Assembly: GCF_003073045.1 (NCBI RefSeq)
Contig: NC_037593.1
Location: forward strand, 5,695,525 to 5,759,524
DNA: 64,000 bases
Source: Pomacea canaliculata
Lineage: Eukaryota; Mollusca; Gastropoda; Architaenioglossa; Ampullariidae
Reading direction: 5' to 3'
Shown: piece after piece, positions 35,101 to 45,932 of the stretch
Layout: each line of letters opens with the position of its first letter
How positions within the stretch are numbered: the first letter of the stretch is position 1
Program-made: the position numbers and the translations under genes
The notes under the pieces: generated by a model
The model's input: the letters and a program-made list of their open reading frames with translations, nothing else
What the model was told of the DNA's origin: nothing
Database searches by the model: none

Positions 35101-36619
35101 AAGAGCCCAAGAGCAAGAAGCCCAAGAGCCAAGAGCCCAAGAGCCCAGAGCCCCAAGAGCTAAAGCCAAGACAAGAGCCCCAGAGCCAAGAGCCAAGAGC
35201 CCAGAGGCAAGAGCAAGAGCCAAGAGCAAGAGCCCAAGAGCAAGAGCAAGAGCCCAAGAGCCCAAGAGCCAAGAGCCAAGAGCCCAAGACCAAGACCCAA
35301 GAGCCAAGAGCCAGAGCCCAAGATGCCCAAGAGCCCAAGAGCAAGAGCCAAGAGCCAAGCAGCCCAGAGCCAGAGCCCAGACCCAGACCAGAGCCAAGAG
35401 CCGCAAGAGCCAAGAGCAAGGCCGCAAGAGCCCAAGAGCCCCAGAGCCAAACAAGAGCCAAGAGCCAAGAGCCCAAAGCCAAGAGCCAAGAGCCAAGAGC
35501 CCAAGAGCCAAGGCCAAGAAGCCAAGAGCAAGAGCCAAGCGCTCAAAGCCAGAGCCATAGAGCCAAGAGCCCAAGAGCCAAAGCCCAAGCGCCCAAGCCC
35601 AAGAGCCAGAGCCCAAGAGCCAAGAGCCCAAGAGCCCAAGAGCCCCAAGAGCTCTAAGAACCAAGAGCCAAGAGCCCAAGAGCTCCAGAGCCCAAGGGCA
35701 AGAGCCAAGAGCAAAGAGCCAAGAGCCAAGAGCCAAGAGCCAAGAGCCCAAGAGCCCAAGAGCCAAAAGCCAAGGCCAAGAGCAAGACCCAAGAGCCCAA
35801 AGCCAAGAGCCCAAAGCCAAGCCCAAGAGCCCAGAGCCAAGAGCCAGAGCCAAGAGCGCAAGAGCCAAGCGCCCAAGAGCGAAGAGCCCAAGAGCCAAGA
35901 GCCCAAGAGCCAAGAGCAAGAGCCAAGAGCCCAAGAGCCCAAGAGCCCAAGAGCATCAAGAGCCCAGAGCCCGAGCCAAGAGCCAGAGCCAAGAGCCCAA
36001 GAGCCAACAGAGCCCAAGAGCCGCAAGAGCCAGAGCCAAGAGCCCAAGGCCCAGATGCGCCAGAGCCAAGAGCGCCAAAGAGCCAAGAGCCAAGAGCCCA
36101 TAGAGCAAGATGCCCAAGAGCAAAAGAGCCAAGAGCCAGAGCCAAGAGCCGCAAGAGCCAAGCCAAGAGCCAGAGCCAAGAGCCAAAGCCAAGAGCAAGA
36201 GCCAGAGCCCAGAGCCGAAGAGCCAAGAGCCAAGAGCCCAAGAGCCAAGCCCAAGAGCCAGGAGCCAAGAGCCAAGAGTCCTCAAGAGCAAGAGCCCAGA
36301 ACGCAAGGCCCAAGAGCCCAAGAGGCCAAGAAGCCCAAGAGCCAAGAGCCCAAGAGCCCTAAGAGCCAAGAGCCAATGAGCCAAGACCCAAAGCCCAAGA
36401 GCAGAGCCAAGAGCGCAAGAGCCAGAGAGCCAAGAGCCCAAGAGCCGCAAACCCAAGAGCCAAGAGCCAAAGCGCCCAAAGAGCAGAGCCAAGAGCCCAG
36501 AGCCGCAAGAGCCAAGACCCAAGAGCAAGAGCCAAAGAGCCAAGAGCCCAAGAGCCCAAGAGCCCAAGAGCCCAGAGCCAAGAGCCCAAGAGCCCAAGAG
36601 CCAAGAGCCAGAAGCCAAG
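17141..36619. repeat. 19.5-kb T-depleted octamer satellite (GAGCCCAA family)
   Basis: A continuous tandem array whose commonest unit is the octamer GAGCCCAA. Shorter forms GAGCCAA (7) and GAGCAA (6) are interspersed, so most length variation is in the C-run. Early sub-blocks differ: GAGCCGAA to about 17,460, GAGCCAAA to about 17,720, then mainly GAGCCCAA. The + strand contains hardly any T, so stop codons are nearly impossible on + and, for lack of A, on the minus strand. This explains open frames of up to 1,651 codons encoding SPRAQEPK or LGSWALGL-type repeats. Three octamers equal 24 nt, hence the eight-residue peptide period. The array is truncated by an assembly gap, so its true length is unknown. 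Confidence 0.97.
22500..24300. repeat. diverged segment within the octamer satellite
   Basis: Here octamers are still recognisable (CCCAAGAGCC), but T-containing and non-unit words are frequent, for example GCACCATATCGACC near 22,510 and TCAATAATGAGAGCCGC near 23,649. It reads as older or less homogenised repeat than its surroundings. A smaller similar patch lies at about 30,560-30,790. Confidence 0.7.
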
Positions 36620-36719
36620 NNNNNNNNNNNNNNNNNNNNNNNNNNNNNNNNNNNNNNNNNNNNNNNNNNNNNNNNNNNNNNNNNNNNNNNNNNNNNNNNN
36701 NNNNNNNNNNNNNNNNNNN
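36620..36719. other. assembly gap (100 N)
   Basis: Exactly 100 N characters separate the satellite from the following unique DNA. A round number of N usually marks a scaffold join of unknown size, so the two sides may not be adjacent. Confidence 0.98.
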
Positions 36720-38512
36720 CACTTCTGTCTGCATGAGCATCCTCGCATCACTGCGGCTGTAAGGTCACAGGTCGCAACAGACTAAAGCTGTGGCGCCTCA
36801 CTGAAGCAGGCGTGTTGGCACGTGCATTTCTGTAGAAGCAAACAAAAGATAGCCTGCTCGAGGAAACAGAGTGTTAAAGGAAGACGGTTATGGAAATAAT
36901 ACTACACGCGCTGCACACACACATACACTTGAGAGACAGACTTACTGAACAAGCACGTTCACTTTAAATGCTTGTCGGGGCTCTAGATACGAATCGCTAT
37001 GCTCAGTGTTAGCACTGGTCATGAGCCTGCTGGCGGCTGCCCGGCCCCCGACCGCGCAGGGGGGCTTCCCGTCGCTCCCGCTGTGGTCAATAAGATGAGA
37101 TAGCCCCGGGCCGCAGAATGTGCGTGCTTACGCGGTACTCGTTTTTGTGGGAAGGATCATTGTCATACCTTCAGACCTGTCAAAACAAAGGCTCGACCAG
37201 ACCCTACTGAGCCACCCTCGCTCGCTTGACAGCCCGAGTGCCCGCATAGGCACATACGTTCCACGAGTTCCTTCTGGTGGCCCCTCCTTGACCACACCGC
37301 CGCCGACCGTCAACACGATCGCTCCACGATACTAATATACCGATACGTCGAGCGGTGGTTGCTGCTTACTCTGGCTCCGTTCTATTGCCCCATCCGCACG
37401 CGCGCTCGTCGACTCAGCCTCCCCCTTCTCGCTCTCAGAGCAAATCTGCGAAACCAGAAACGGACCGCGTAATGCCTATTATATTGTCATGGAAGGAGAG
37501 CTGTTAGCGCCCGCGTCATGGGGAAAGCAAGTACGAAGCTACACAGCTTATATTAGCGTTGCCGTTTTAGACGTTACTACTCTTTTCTTCTTGTTACATT
37601 GCGCTGGTCAGCGACGCACCCGGGTCCTGCGAGAGGCAACGCCAAGACATGCAGAAACGTGAGTAATTACGTCATTGAACTCCTGGCTGGAGGTCCTGAG
37701 TACCTTTGCTTCGATGATGGTGGCGTGGGTAGAGCGGTGGGTGGATCACCTTTCTTGTGAGACAGAAAATACAGAGCAGAGGCTACCTGCAGGAAAAAGG
37801 AATCTGAGGGCCACAACCTGTGTGTGTAGGTTTTTACTTTGTTAGAACAAACGGGATGGGGGAAAAAGTAAAACGAAAAAAATATAATAAAAAAATGTGA
37901 GTGCCTGCTTGCTAGTGGGGCGGAAAGGGGGAAGGTAAAATATTTCCCTCATGTCTTATTTGTTTTCAAGCCTGTATGGAAACGTGCTAGAAAGTGCATG
38001 TGCTTGTTATGTTGATGAAAGAAGAACAGGACATACAGGTAAGACAGAAAAACTAAAAAATCAATGGAACTCCAGCTTATACATGTAATTTTCATACTTC
38101 TGAGGTTTATAATATTAAGGTTTAATTTTTAGTGATGTGGCAATAATTACCACCATCTAGGTATTGGCTTTATATCAGTTTAATTCTTTTATTGTACAAT
38201 GGTCTGGTAGATCCCTTTCGAGAGCCACCATAAGCCCATATTTCTTAATAATACACCAACATCACCTCTATCACTCTCAAGTCATTTTTTCACACACACA
38301 GAAGTCACCTGAGTGATGGGAGAGAGAATAGTCCATGTTGCATCCAGGCCTATTCATATTAATCATCACTCATCAAAAAATCACCGAGAAGTTGCTTTTC
38401 CAGACTAGTACTAAAGGGAAGTAACTTTGTAGGTACCTCAATTTGTTCACGCTTTGAAAAAAGTTATCTCCCTTTATTTCTACACCACGTCCGATCGAAG
38501 AAATTACAACTA
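36720..38512. other. unique DNA with a GC-rich, CpG-containing patch
   Basis: Positions about 37,015-37,460 are clearly more GC- and CpG-rich than the surroundings, which could mark a promoter. At 37,651 an ATGCAGAAAC followed by GTGAGT could be a very short first coding exon, but nothing downstream confirms it. The rest is AT-rich and featureless. Confidence 0.35.
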
Positions 38513-39007
38513 CAGGTAGTCCTCGGGTTACGACGGTCTCGAGTTACGTCGTTTCGTGGTTACGACGCTCATTCCGACTTACGAGGTCAGTGCATCAAAG
38601 AAAAAGATGACCATCACCATGGAGCTGAAAGTGGATATCATAAGGCAATCTTAGAAGGGGGAAACAGCAACAGAAATTAGCAGGTCTTTAGGACTTAGTC
38701 GTTCGACTGTCGCTACGATTATCAAGGATAAAGATCGCATCCTTGAACACGTGACAGGATCTGCTCCTATGAAAGTGACAGTGATAACAAAGCGTACTGT
38801 ACTGCACAATAGTTTACTGTACTTATGTTTATTGATAATTATGTAGGTTGCTGTGTTAGGATAGGTGTTTGGATAGGCTAAGAGTTTGCAGTACTGTACT
38901 GTTATTATGGTACAGTACTGTATTAACGTATGATCCGACTTACGTCGAAATTCGGTTTACGACGCCGCGTTAAGAACGGATCCCCGTCGTAAGTCGAGGA
39001 CTACCTG
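38513..39007 (+). mobile_element. second Tigger/pogo-like element, internally deleted, with the transposase N-terminus
   Basis: Terminal inverted repeats of 23 bp (left end CAGGTAGTCCTCGGGTTACG) match with two differences, and TA dinucleotides flank both ends (38,511-38,512 and 39,008-39,009). From the ATG at 38,607 the + strand encodes the start of a CENP-B/Tigger-like DNA-binding domain: MTITMELKVDIIRQS, a stop codon, then KGETATEISRSLGLSRSTVA and TIIKDKDRILE, the typical helix-turn-helix followed by the KD/NKD-I motif. The DDE catalytic part is absent. Its ends and coding piece differ from those of the element at 2693-3569, so this is a different family. At 495 bp it is a non-autonomous deletion derivative. 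Confidence 0.88.
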
Positions 39008-39009
39008 TA

Positions 39010-42000
39010 TTTTGGTTTTAGTAACTCACTTTAAGAGGCGGCTCTCAAGCTTAATATTAAATGAATATGAAATTTCTTTTTCTTGTTTAGAGGAAGCATA
39101 TACTACCGAGCTGTTCATACTAATTCTGGATTGTGTGTTTTCCAGCACTTATCTCCTCTTGAGCCTCTCTAAACCAAAAACCTTTAATTGATGCAGCAGA
39201 ACATATACATGTTAGGTTCTTGCTGTAGCTCTGCCAAATGCTTAAAAAACTTATCACCTGTAATTTCTAAGTGCAAAGCTCTTCTAGATCAACGACTACC
39301 AGATTTTAAAAAAATTCCAAGCAATTTTTTTAATCTTTCCTAAAAAATCAAAAACAACAGATTAAGCATACCATTAATCAATAAACAGAACTGTCAGTAA
39401 TATATTCTCTTCTTTGTAGAAGATAAAGAAGCAACTGGTGAATACAAGTTGTGTGTATATATATATTTATATAGACATACATGTGAACATATGCACATGC
39501 ACACATACACACACAAAGATTTATACAGAGCTTTATCACACTTACAATTGTAAATATACATACATACTGGTGCTGCATCTTGCATCTTACAAAATATGCA
39601 TGGCTGACAATGTATTAAGACCATGAAACACAGTACTGATGGTTTTCCCTCCACACCTACCCCCAAAATAACTGACTTACTATTAAAATGAACTATAGAA
39701 GATACAAACAGGCATGCATAACTGCCCTAGCGAATTAAATAATAGTAATGTAGCACTGTTGTCTTGGGCTATCATCTTAACAACACCTCCATCTTTCAGA
39801 AATAATAATAAATTTGCCACTTTTTTGTTAGTTTTATGACTTCTGTAATGAGGAAACGTAATGAAATTGCTTCTAAAACAGATTATATTTCAACTGCACC
39901 AGAAAATGGGTTATAAAGTTTGTAAACCAACTATAATTCTGCATTGCTTATCACCTTTTTAAACTGCCATATTAAAACCTAAGGTTTATTTCAATGCTAT
40001 GACTAAATCTAAAAGAATGTTAGTATTATGTCATTAGATGGTCTGCACTTATTGTTCATTAAGGTGTATTTTTAATCAATGTTTATAAAAAATGTTCTGA
40101 ATCATATCAAAAAAATTTTTTTCTCTTCTTTGAACTCTTCAACTGAATTTCACTGTACCTTAATGAGAAGGTAGCAATCCGTGAAGAATGAAATTAAACA
40201 TTTCCGTTATTAGTATGCAAGGAACAGTGCCACCAGAATACATAATGATAAACAGACCAACAACATGGAAACAATGCTGTTGCCAATCATGTCTAATATA
40301 ACACATGCAACGTTGCAAGCTGCTGCACATTCAACACAAAATGATCTTTTTTTTAAGCAAAGATAATAACTGAAAATTAAATAAGCAAAGCACCAAATCA
40401 AATAATGTGATTGTTAAGACTGGCCAACCAAAAATGAAAAAATATTTCAAAAGATTAAATACCGGCTTTGTAGAAAAATGTGTTTTCTGCCATCTGCTCC
40501 ACAATGAGACTCTCTTTTTGGCCATCTGAGCATGTACTGGATGATGCAACTGATGACATCAGTTGCTGACGTCCTCTTACTGTGTGGGGATGATGACTGA
40601 ATGTAGTCACAGCAGGTAAAGGACAAGACTGCCTTCTTCGAAATGCACCAATGCTGCTGTGATCAGGTAAAGGCAGGCCACTGTTCTAATGGTAATGATG
40701 TAGATGTCTTGATGGAAGGCTCAGTCAATATTGTGTGGCCCAGATGAGATGACTGAAAATGGTACTGAATGGCCTCTCTCCCATAGTTCGACTATTCATT
40801 GCTGCAGTCTGACCGCGTCCTTTGCCATGCTGCAGGGCTCACAGACATCTGACTTACCAGTTTACCACCTTGGCTGAACAACTTTAATTTTTCCTTGAAG
40901 CTTTTCAACCACTGTTATTCAGGCATAATTGTTCGCATGCCAACTTGATTGCCACTTTCTGAGCTTTATCAAGATGTTGTCATCTGTGATGACCTGTTCT
41001 TCTGGCATGCTGGTCAGGTACCAGGTGTATACACTTGCTCTAGCTCCATCCAATGAATGTCAAAAGCTTCTTTCACCAAGCCTCTTTCTGAGCGAGAACG
41101 TTTGGCTGTTTCCTGTTAAGGTGTCAATGAATCAGGGGAGAGGTACTCATTCTTCGTTTTAGGATCTTGGCAACAGAACGATCTTTCCACACCAAAAACA
41201 TCTCACACAATTTCTTTCTGTTTCAGATTTGATTTTCAAGGCAAGTTTAATAAGTTTTGATTTTATCTTCCCTTGAGAGAAGTCTGTTGGGTTTTCTATA
41301 CTGTGTCCTGAATGTATGGAGCGATGGCATGTGGTGGATTCCATTTTTTCTCTCTCATCAGAACTGATCCCCTCAAAAAAACCTAATTCTAAACTTCAAC
41401 AACTAAAAAATACTACATTTTTCTTTTCATATCTTTTTATATATAAAGTCTCCTTGAAAAGACTGATAAAAGACGTCCTGAGTATAACTAAGTCCATTTT
41501 GGAGAAGACTTGATGCTTAGTTACTAAATATCGGAGGTTCAAGGAACATACTACGAAGAATGTTGACTGTGCATAGCAGGACAGCTTAATATATCACAGG
41601 TTATAATAAAAGTGAGGTAAAATGCTGCATGCACACACTAATGCAATGCCACTGTGTGTTTCTTTGCAGCAGAGATGCTGTGTCAAACAGGGCTGTGTAG
41701 TCACGGAAACATGCAAGACACTGAAGCCATTCTAAGCATATGTGCGCGGGCAGCGAGCATTTGCATGGGGGGCAACTCCAAGATGAGATTCAGATAGATG
41801 GGGGAAGAACGTGAGATGGAAACTGTGTGGATACTATGGCAATGCAGAGTGATGAAGCGCGAGAAAAAGTCAAGAGTCATTAAGTCCACCCTGCACAAAT
41901 AAAAACCAACAGAAATGGAGCTCTACGTCGTCAAATAAACAAAAAGGAAAAAATAAAAACATACTACATCAAAAGCAGCAAAGTACATGGATGAAGCTAA

Positions 42001-43867
42001 CGACATTTAAGCAAAACATGACACCATGCTTACATACTTACCCTAGTACTGTTATTGACATTGTCTTTCATAACAGTGTTTATAATAATATAATATAGAC
42101 AGCAATAGGAACATTGTTTTTATTCTCTACATCCAGAAACTAATATAACCATTACAACTAGTAATTAATAAAATGCTTCAGAAATATTTTCACTTCTATT
42201 ATGGTGTGGGTTTTTTCAGCTAGCCATAAAAGACTCTTAAGTAACAACAGCACATGCCCTGCACAGACATGCAGATCAAAGATTTCAGAGATAGGTGGGT
42301 TGTTGGGGAAGATGCCTAAGATCTTATACCTGAAAGTTTGGATCAATACATTTTTTCCCCCGACGTGGAAAGCATTTGATGGTACCTTAGCAAATTGTGC
42401 TGCATGCATATTCAGTTTTCTGCCCAATTGAATACAACAGCACTTCATTCTAGCCTGGTATGTAGATATTACTTTACTCTTAATCAGTTACTAGGGCTGA
42501 GTACAACACACACAAGAGAGTCTGATGGAATGACAGCATAAGATTTATTTGGAAGCATTACATGATTTGTCCTAGTGTTTCAAATGACATCCCATAAAAT
42601 ACAAGCAGAATAAAGAACAGAATATTAAGCAGCAGAATCTGCTGTCTCCTTATAATTAAAATGGAAATATGTACACTGGTAAATAACCCTGAAGTTATTG
42701 CGAGGTTTTGTGCCACCTTTCATTTCCAAAATTTATAATAACATCATATTGCAAAGATTCACAAGGAAGCTAAAGAAACAGGACATACTAAAGTAATGTA
42801 TCAGAGTGAAATATCTTGCAAACAATTGCTAAATTCAAAGTAACTAAATATTAAAGGGAAAGTCACGAGTCAGAGTTTTTCTGGATTAATGGTATACTTA
42901 AAAAATAAATTGCTTCTGTAGCATGATCTTGACAGGTTTGTGAGACAATCTATGTTTATAATTTAGAAACCGGCCTGACTCACTGACAGTTCACAAAAAT
43001 TCATGAAATTAGGGTGTTAATAACTAAAAGCAAAATGTAACAGAACTTACAGAAGTTGTAAAAATATTTTATTAGCATTCAAAATCTCTGATCTTGTGAC
43101 TTTCCTTTATTTAGTTACTTCAATTTAGACAATTGTATTGCTATGCCCATTTTCTGAAAATGCAACAAAGAGATGTTTCTAATGGAGAGATATAAAAAAA
43201 TAAATGTTGTTTCCCAACTGCCAGTATAAAAAAAATAATACCCATCGCTAAAAGCGGTCACTTGATACAGAATGTATCATATGTATTTGCAATTAATTAA
43301 TGTAAGCATTAAATTAATAATGAACTAAATGAATCTGGAGAATGATCATATATCATGCCACAAGGGACAAATCTTTCTAGAAATGAAATTATGTATTGTC
43401 TACCAATACACAGTATACTAATATTAAATACCACCATCAACTATACAAGTTAATATTACATGCTGCACTCAATAACTCACTTTTGATTGCAGCTTTTTTT
43501 ACTGTACATAGTTGTCTTCCCGCCAAGATTTTTTATTATTATTATTACTGACTAATCCTCCACAACAACAATGCAAAATTGATCCATGGTGCTCGAGGTG
43601 TTACCGACAGGCAAAACTTGTTTGTAATGCGACAAACTTCAAATAAATAACATAATCGATGGCCTGGTTTGGTCTAGGAAATAATGGTTTTATACTAAAA
43701 GCATTTGCTCATGAGATGGGTAGCTCATTATTACTCGTGTCTTCCGCAGTAATGGTCCACCAGTGACCACTGGCACCATCTTGTTACTTCTCAGTTAACA
43801 AACGAACTAATTAGCGACTGACATCCATCATCTTATATCACAGCGTATCAGCTTACCTTTCAGTAAA
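39010..43867. other. long AT-rich stretch without a supported gene
   Basis: About 4.9 kb of AT-rich DNA. CA/TA simple sequence occurs at 39,455-39,520. The part 40,560-41,350 is less AT-rich but has stops in all frames at short intervals. Nothing here was recognised; it could be intron or a long 3' untranslated region. Confidence 0.4.
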
Positions 43868-43990
43868 ATGACGACGTGTGTAATGCATTTCGGTACGTTT
43901 GCAACTAAGGACAACGAAGAGGTAAAGCACTTCATCCCCATCCATCAGTCTCATCGTATTATGTTCATCTCAGACGAGTCCAACATAACC
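43868..43990 (+). CDS. candidate first coding exon of an unrecognised gene
   Basis: ATG at 43,868 (context AAAATGA) opens a 41-codon frame, MTTCVMHFGTFATKDNEEVK and further residues, ending at ACC before a canonical GTAAGT donor (phase 0). No partner exon or domain was identified. It could be the start of a gene whose later exons lie downstream, for example the open frame near 47.1 kb, but this is speculation. Confidence 0.22.
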
Positions 43991-44507
43991 GTAAGTAAGG
44001 AGACTCACGCTGATTTCAATATATTAAAATAACTTTTCGCTGATTATAAATGACCATTTCTCCTAAGACAACAATTAAAAAACTTTAGAAATAAACAGAT
44101 TCGAAATAATAGATGCCAACTGGCTTGGCAGTTAGACAAAGAATGAGAACGTTAATGAGCTGGAAAAAATTACCCCCTATTTTACAATGAGCTAAACTCA
44201 ATCGCAAGAGTAGTTTCCCTTTCAAGGCAGCGCATGACCGATAACTCTGTCATCTGCTTCCGCGTAACAGCTATAAAGTGCGTCCTTCTGTTTCATTAAT
44301 TTTTTGAAGCTCTTTCCAGTTTAACGATAAACGTAAGGAGGCCAGGACATATAAGCGTCTTATTGGTAGCTGCACAGATATTATTAAAAGTGGATTCTAC
44401 TACATGTCAAATACTGTACCGATCGATCGGTCGGAAAGTTGGTTTTCACATCTATGAGGCATAATCGATCGATAGACATTTATTATAATTAAAACTAAAT
44501 GGTGTCC

Positions 44508-44690
44508 GGTCGTATAATGGTTGAAACACTCGCTTGTCACCACTGCAGCGAGCGGCTCAGGGTTCAGATCTCGTCTCGGAACATTCTCCTTCCTTCCCCA
44601 TAGTGCGAAATGGCCTCAAGGTGGAAGCACTTTCCTATTAAACCTGCCAACCAAATTAATAAAACTGTAATCTAATTGCTGACCTACTAC
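44508..44690 (+). mobile_element. tRNA-derived SINE copy
   Basis: The head looks like a diverged tRNA: an A-box-like GTATAATGGTTGAAACAC and, about 45 bp later, a B-box-like GGGTTCAGATCTCG, with short complementary ends (TGTCCG and CGGAACA). A tail follows that contains GTGCGAAATGGCC. A related but diverged sequence is at 55,475-55,635, sharing ATCTCGTCTCGG and the tail, which supports a dispersed element over a true tRNA gene. No anticodon stem of normal shape is apparent. Confidence 0.6.
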
Positions 44691-44832
44691 ACCCATACCC
44701 TTTAACAGCTCAGGACCAACCAGTCCCACAATTACACTAGCCACTTACCTAAGCATCGATAAGCATGGAACATGCTTAGGCTCCACTTTCGTGCTGCACG
44801 CAGCCACACAGAGTTGGCGTCCCGCAAGGAAG

Positions 44833-44892
44833 CTGACAAAAGTCTGGTCAAAGAGGATCCTCTTTGGTCCGGTGGCTGGACGTGTTTGTCAG
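44833..44892. repeat. nested inverted repeat
   Basis: An 18-bp perfect palindrome (CAAAGAGGATCCTCTTTG, 44,849-44,866) sits between outer 8-bp arms CTGACAAA (44,833) and TTTGTCAG (ending 44,892). Confidence 0.8.
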
Positions 44893-45755
44893 GACAGAAA
44901 ATTGTAGTGACTTTCGATAGTTTTCTCTGATTGCAGAGAGGTTTTTTGTGTGTGATATCCAGGGTATAGAGAAAAGAAGTAGTAACACAACTGAAAATAA
45001 CTGGTAAAGTATGAAATCGAAGGTACCATAAAAAAGACTATATAAGTGCTCCGTCCCTATTTCATGCTGTCCCTAAAAACGCAGTCCAGCGTGATCCTGA
45101 AAGCTTGGGAGAGGAAGGATGAATGATGTACGTGTACAGTTGTCGAAAAAATACACACGCAAACACACACAAAAAGGGATATAGTCGTTTGTTTGTCTTG
45201 AAGCATCAGTCAAGTCATGACAATTCTAAGACTGTGCTAAGATCGATTGATATACACTCTCAAAAGAAAAGGCGGCTTTAATAGAAGTAACTGCAAGCAG
45301 TTGAACATATCACTTTTCCCCATAGTCCTCGGGCAAAATGACGCACTTGTTGTATTGATCAACTGTAAGCTTCTGTACTCCTGCTGAAGAAATTTTGTCG
45401 GCTTCTCCTGAAGCCAGGCACGCATCCTTTACATCGTTGGAGGTCAATTTGCGACAGTGTAGCGCTTTCTTCAGTGTGATGTGATAATTATGTATTATGG
45501 CGAATGCAGATCCCTAGCTGATATCCAATGTTCACTCAGTAGAGACACCGTTATTCATCAATCTTTTCTACTCCAGCTATCCTCTCTATCAATGTGTTCT
45601 TGTGTGCGCGATGGTGACGGGAGAGCAAAATGACCTTTGCTAGCTACACTTTTTTCCGGTTATCGCGTAATTTAAAAATTGCCTTTACTTTTTATTATTC
45701 TCACTCAGGCGCGTGTGTGTGAGTACGTGTGCACGTGCATGTGTGTGTGTGTGAG
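44893..45755. other. intergenic DNA with a possible TATA promoter
   Basis: ACTATATAAGTGCTCC at about 45,037-45,052 looks like a TATA box with a pyrimidine-rich region after it (GTCCCTATTTCATGC). No first exon could be confirmed. A GT-rich simple repeat ends the interval (45,712-45,753). Confidence 0.3.
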
Positions 45756-45932
45756 CAGGCCAGTTCTTAGCCCCCGCGGGGCCCGAGGCAAAGGGCATCT
45801 GCGGGGCCCTCACGCCACGATCACACGGTTTTAGTTGGGATCTAAAGTCACATATCAATCAAAAGCGCGGGGCCCTTGAAGCGCGGGGCCCTAGGCAGAT
45901 GCCTCGTCCTCCTGCCCCTAAGCACGGCCCTG
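45756..45932. mobile_element. hAT-like MITE with GC-rich terminal inverted repeats
   Basis: The left end, CAGGCCAGTTCTTAGCCCCC, and the reverse complement of the right end, CAGGGCCGTGCTTAGGGGCA, are similar, and further inside both sides carry GGGGCCC-GAGGCA/GATGCCTC elements. Start CAGG and end CCTG fit hAT ends. The possible target duplication (TGTGTGAG against TGTGAGAG) falls in GT/GA simple repeat and is not decisive. At 177 bp it has no coding capacity. Confidence 0.65.

Noticed and set aside
17141-36619. CRISPR array or telomere
   Set aside because: There are no spacers between repeats, the unit is 8 bp and the host is a eukaryote. The unit is not TTAGGG or another known metazoan telomere repeat, and unique DNA lies on both sides.
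17124-36762. Very long open frames (up to 1,651 codons) on both strands encoding SPRAQEPK- or LGSWALGL-like repeats
   Set aside because: They follow directly from the T-free/A-free octamer satellite, in which stop codons are nearly impossible. Several frames on both strands are open at once, no start or splice context is special, and frames change with every unit-length variant.
37149-37163. GGGAAGGATCATTGT resembling the 3' end of 18S rRNA
   Set aside because: The preceding sequence does not match 18S rRNA and no 5.8S follows; a short chance match in a GC-rich patch.
44508-44590. True tRNA gene
   Set aside because: The anticodon arm is not normal, and a related copy with a shared non-tRNA tail exists at 55.5 kb, which fits a SINE better.
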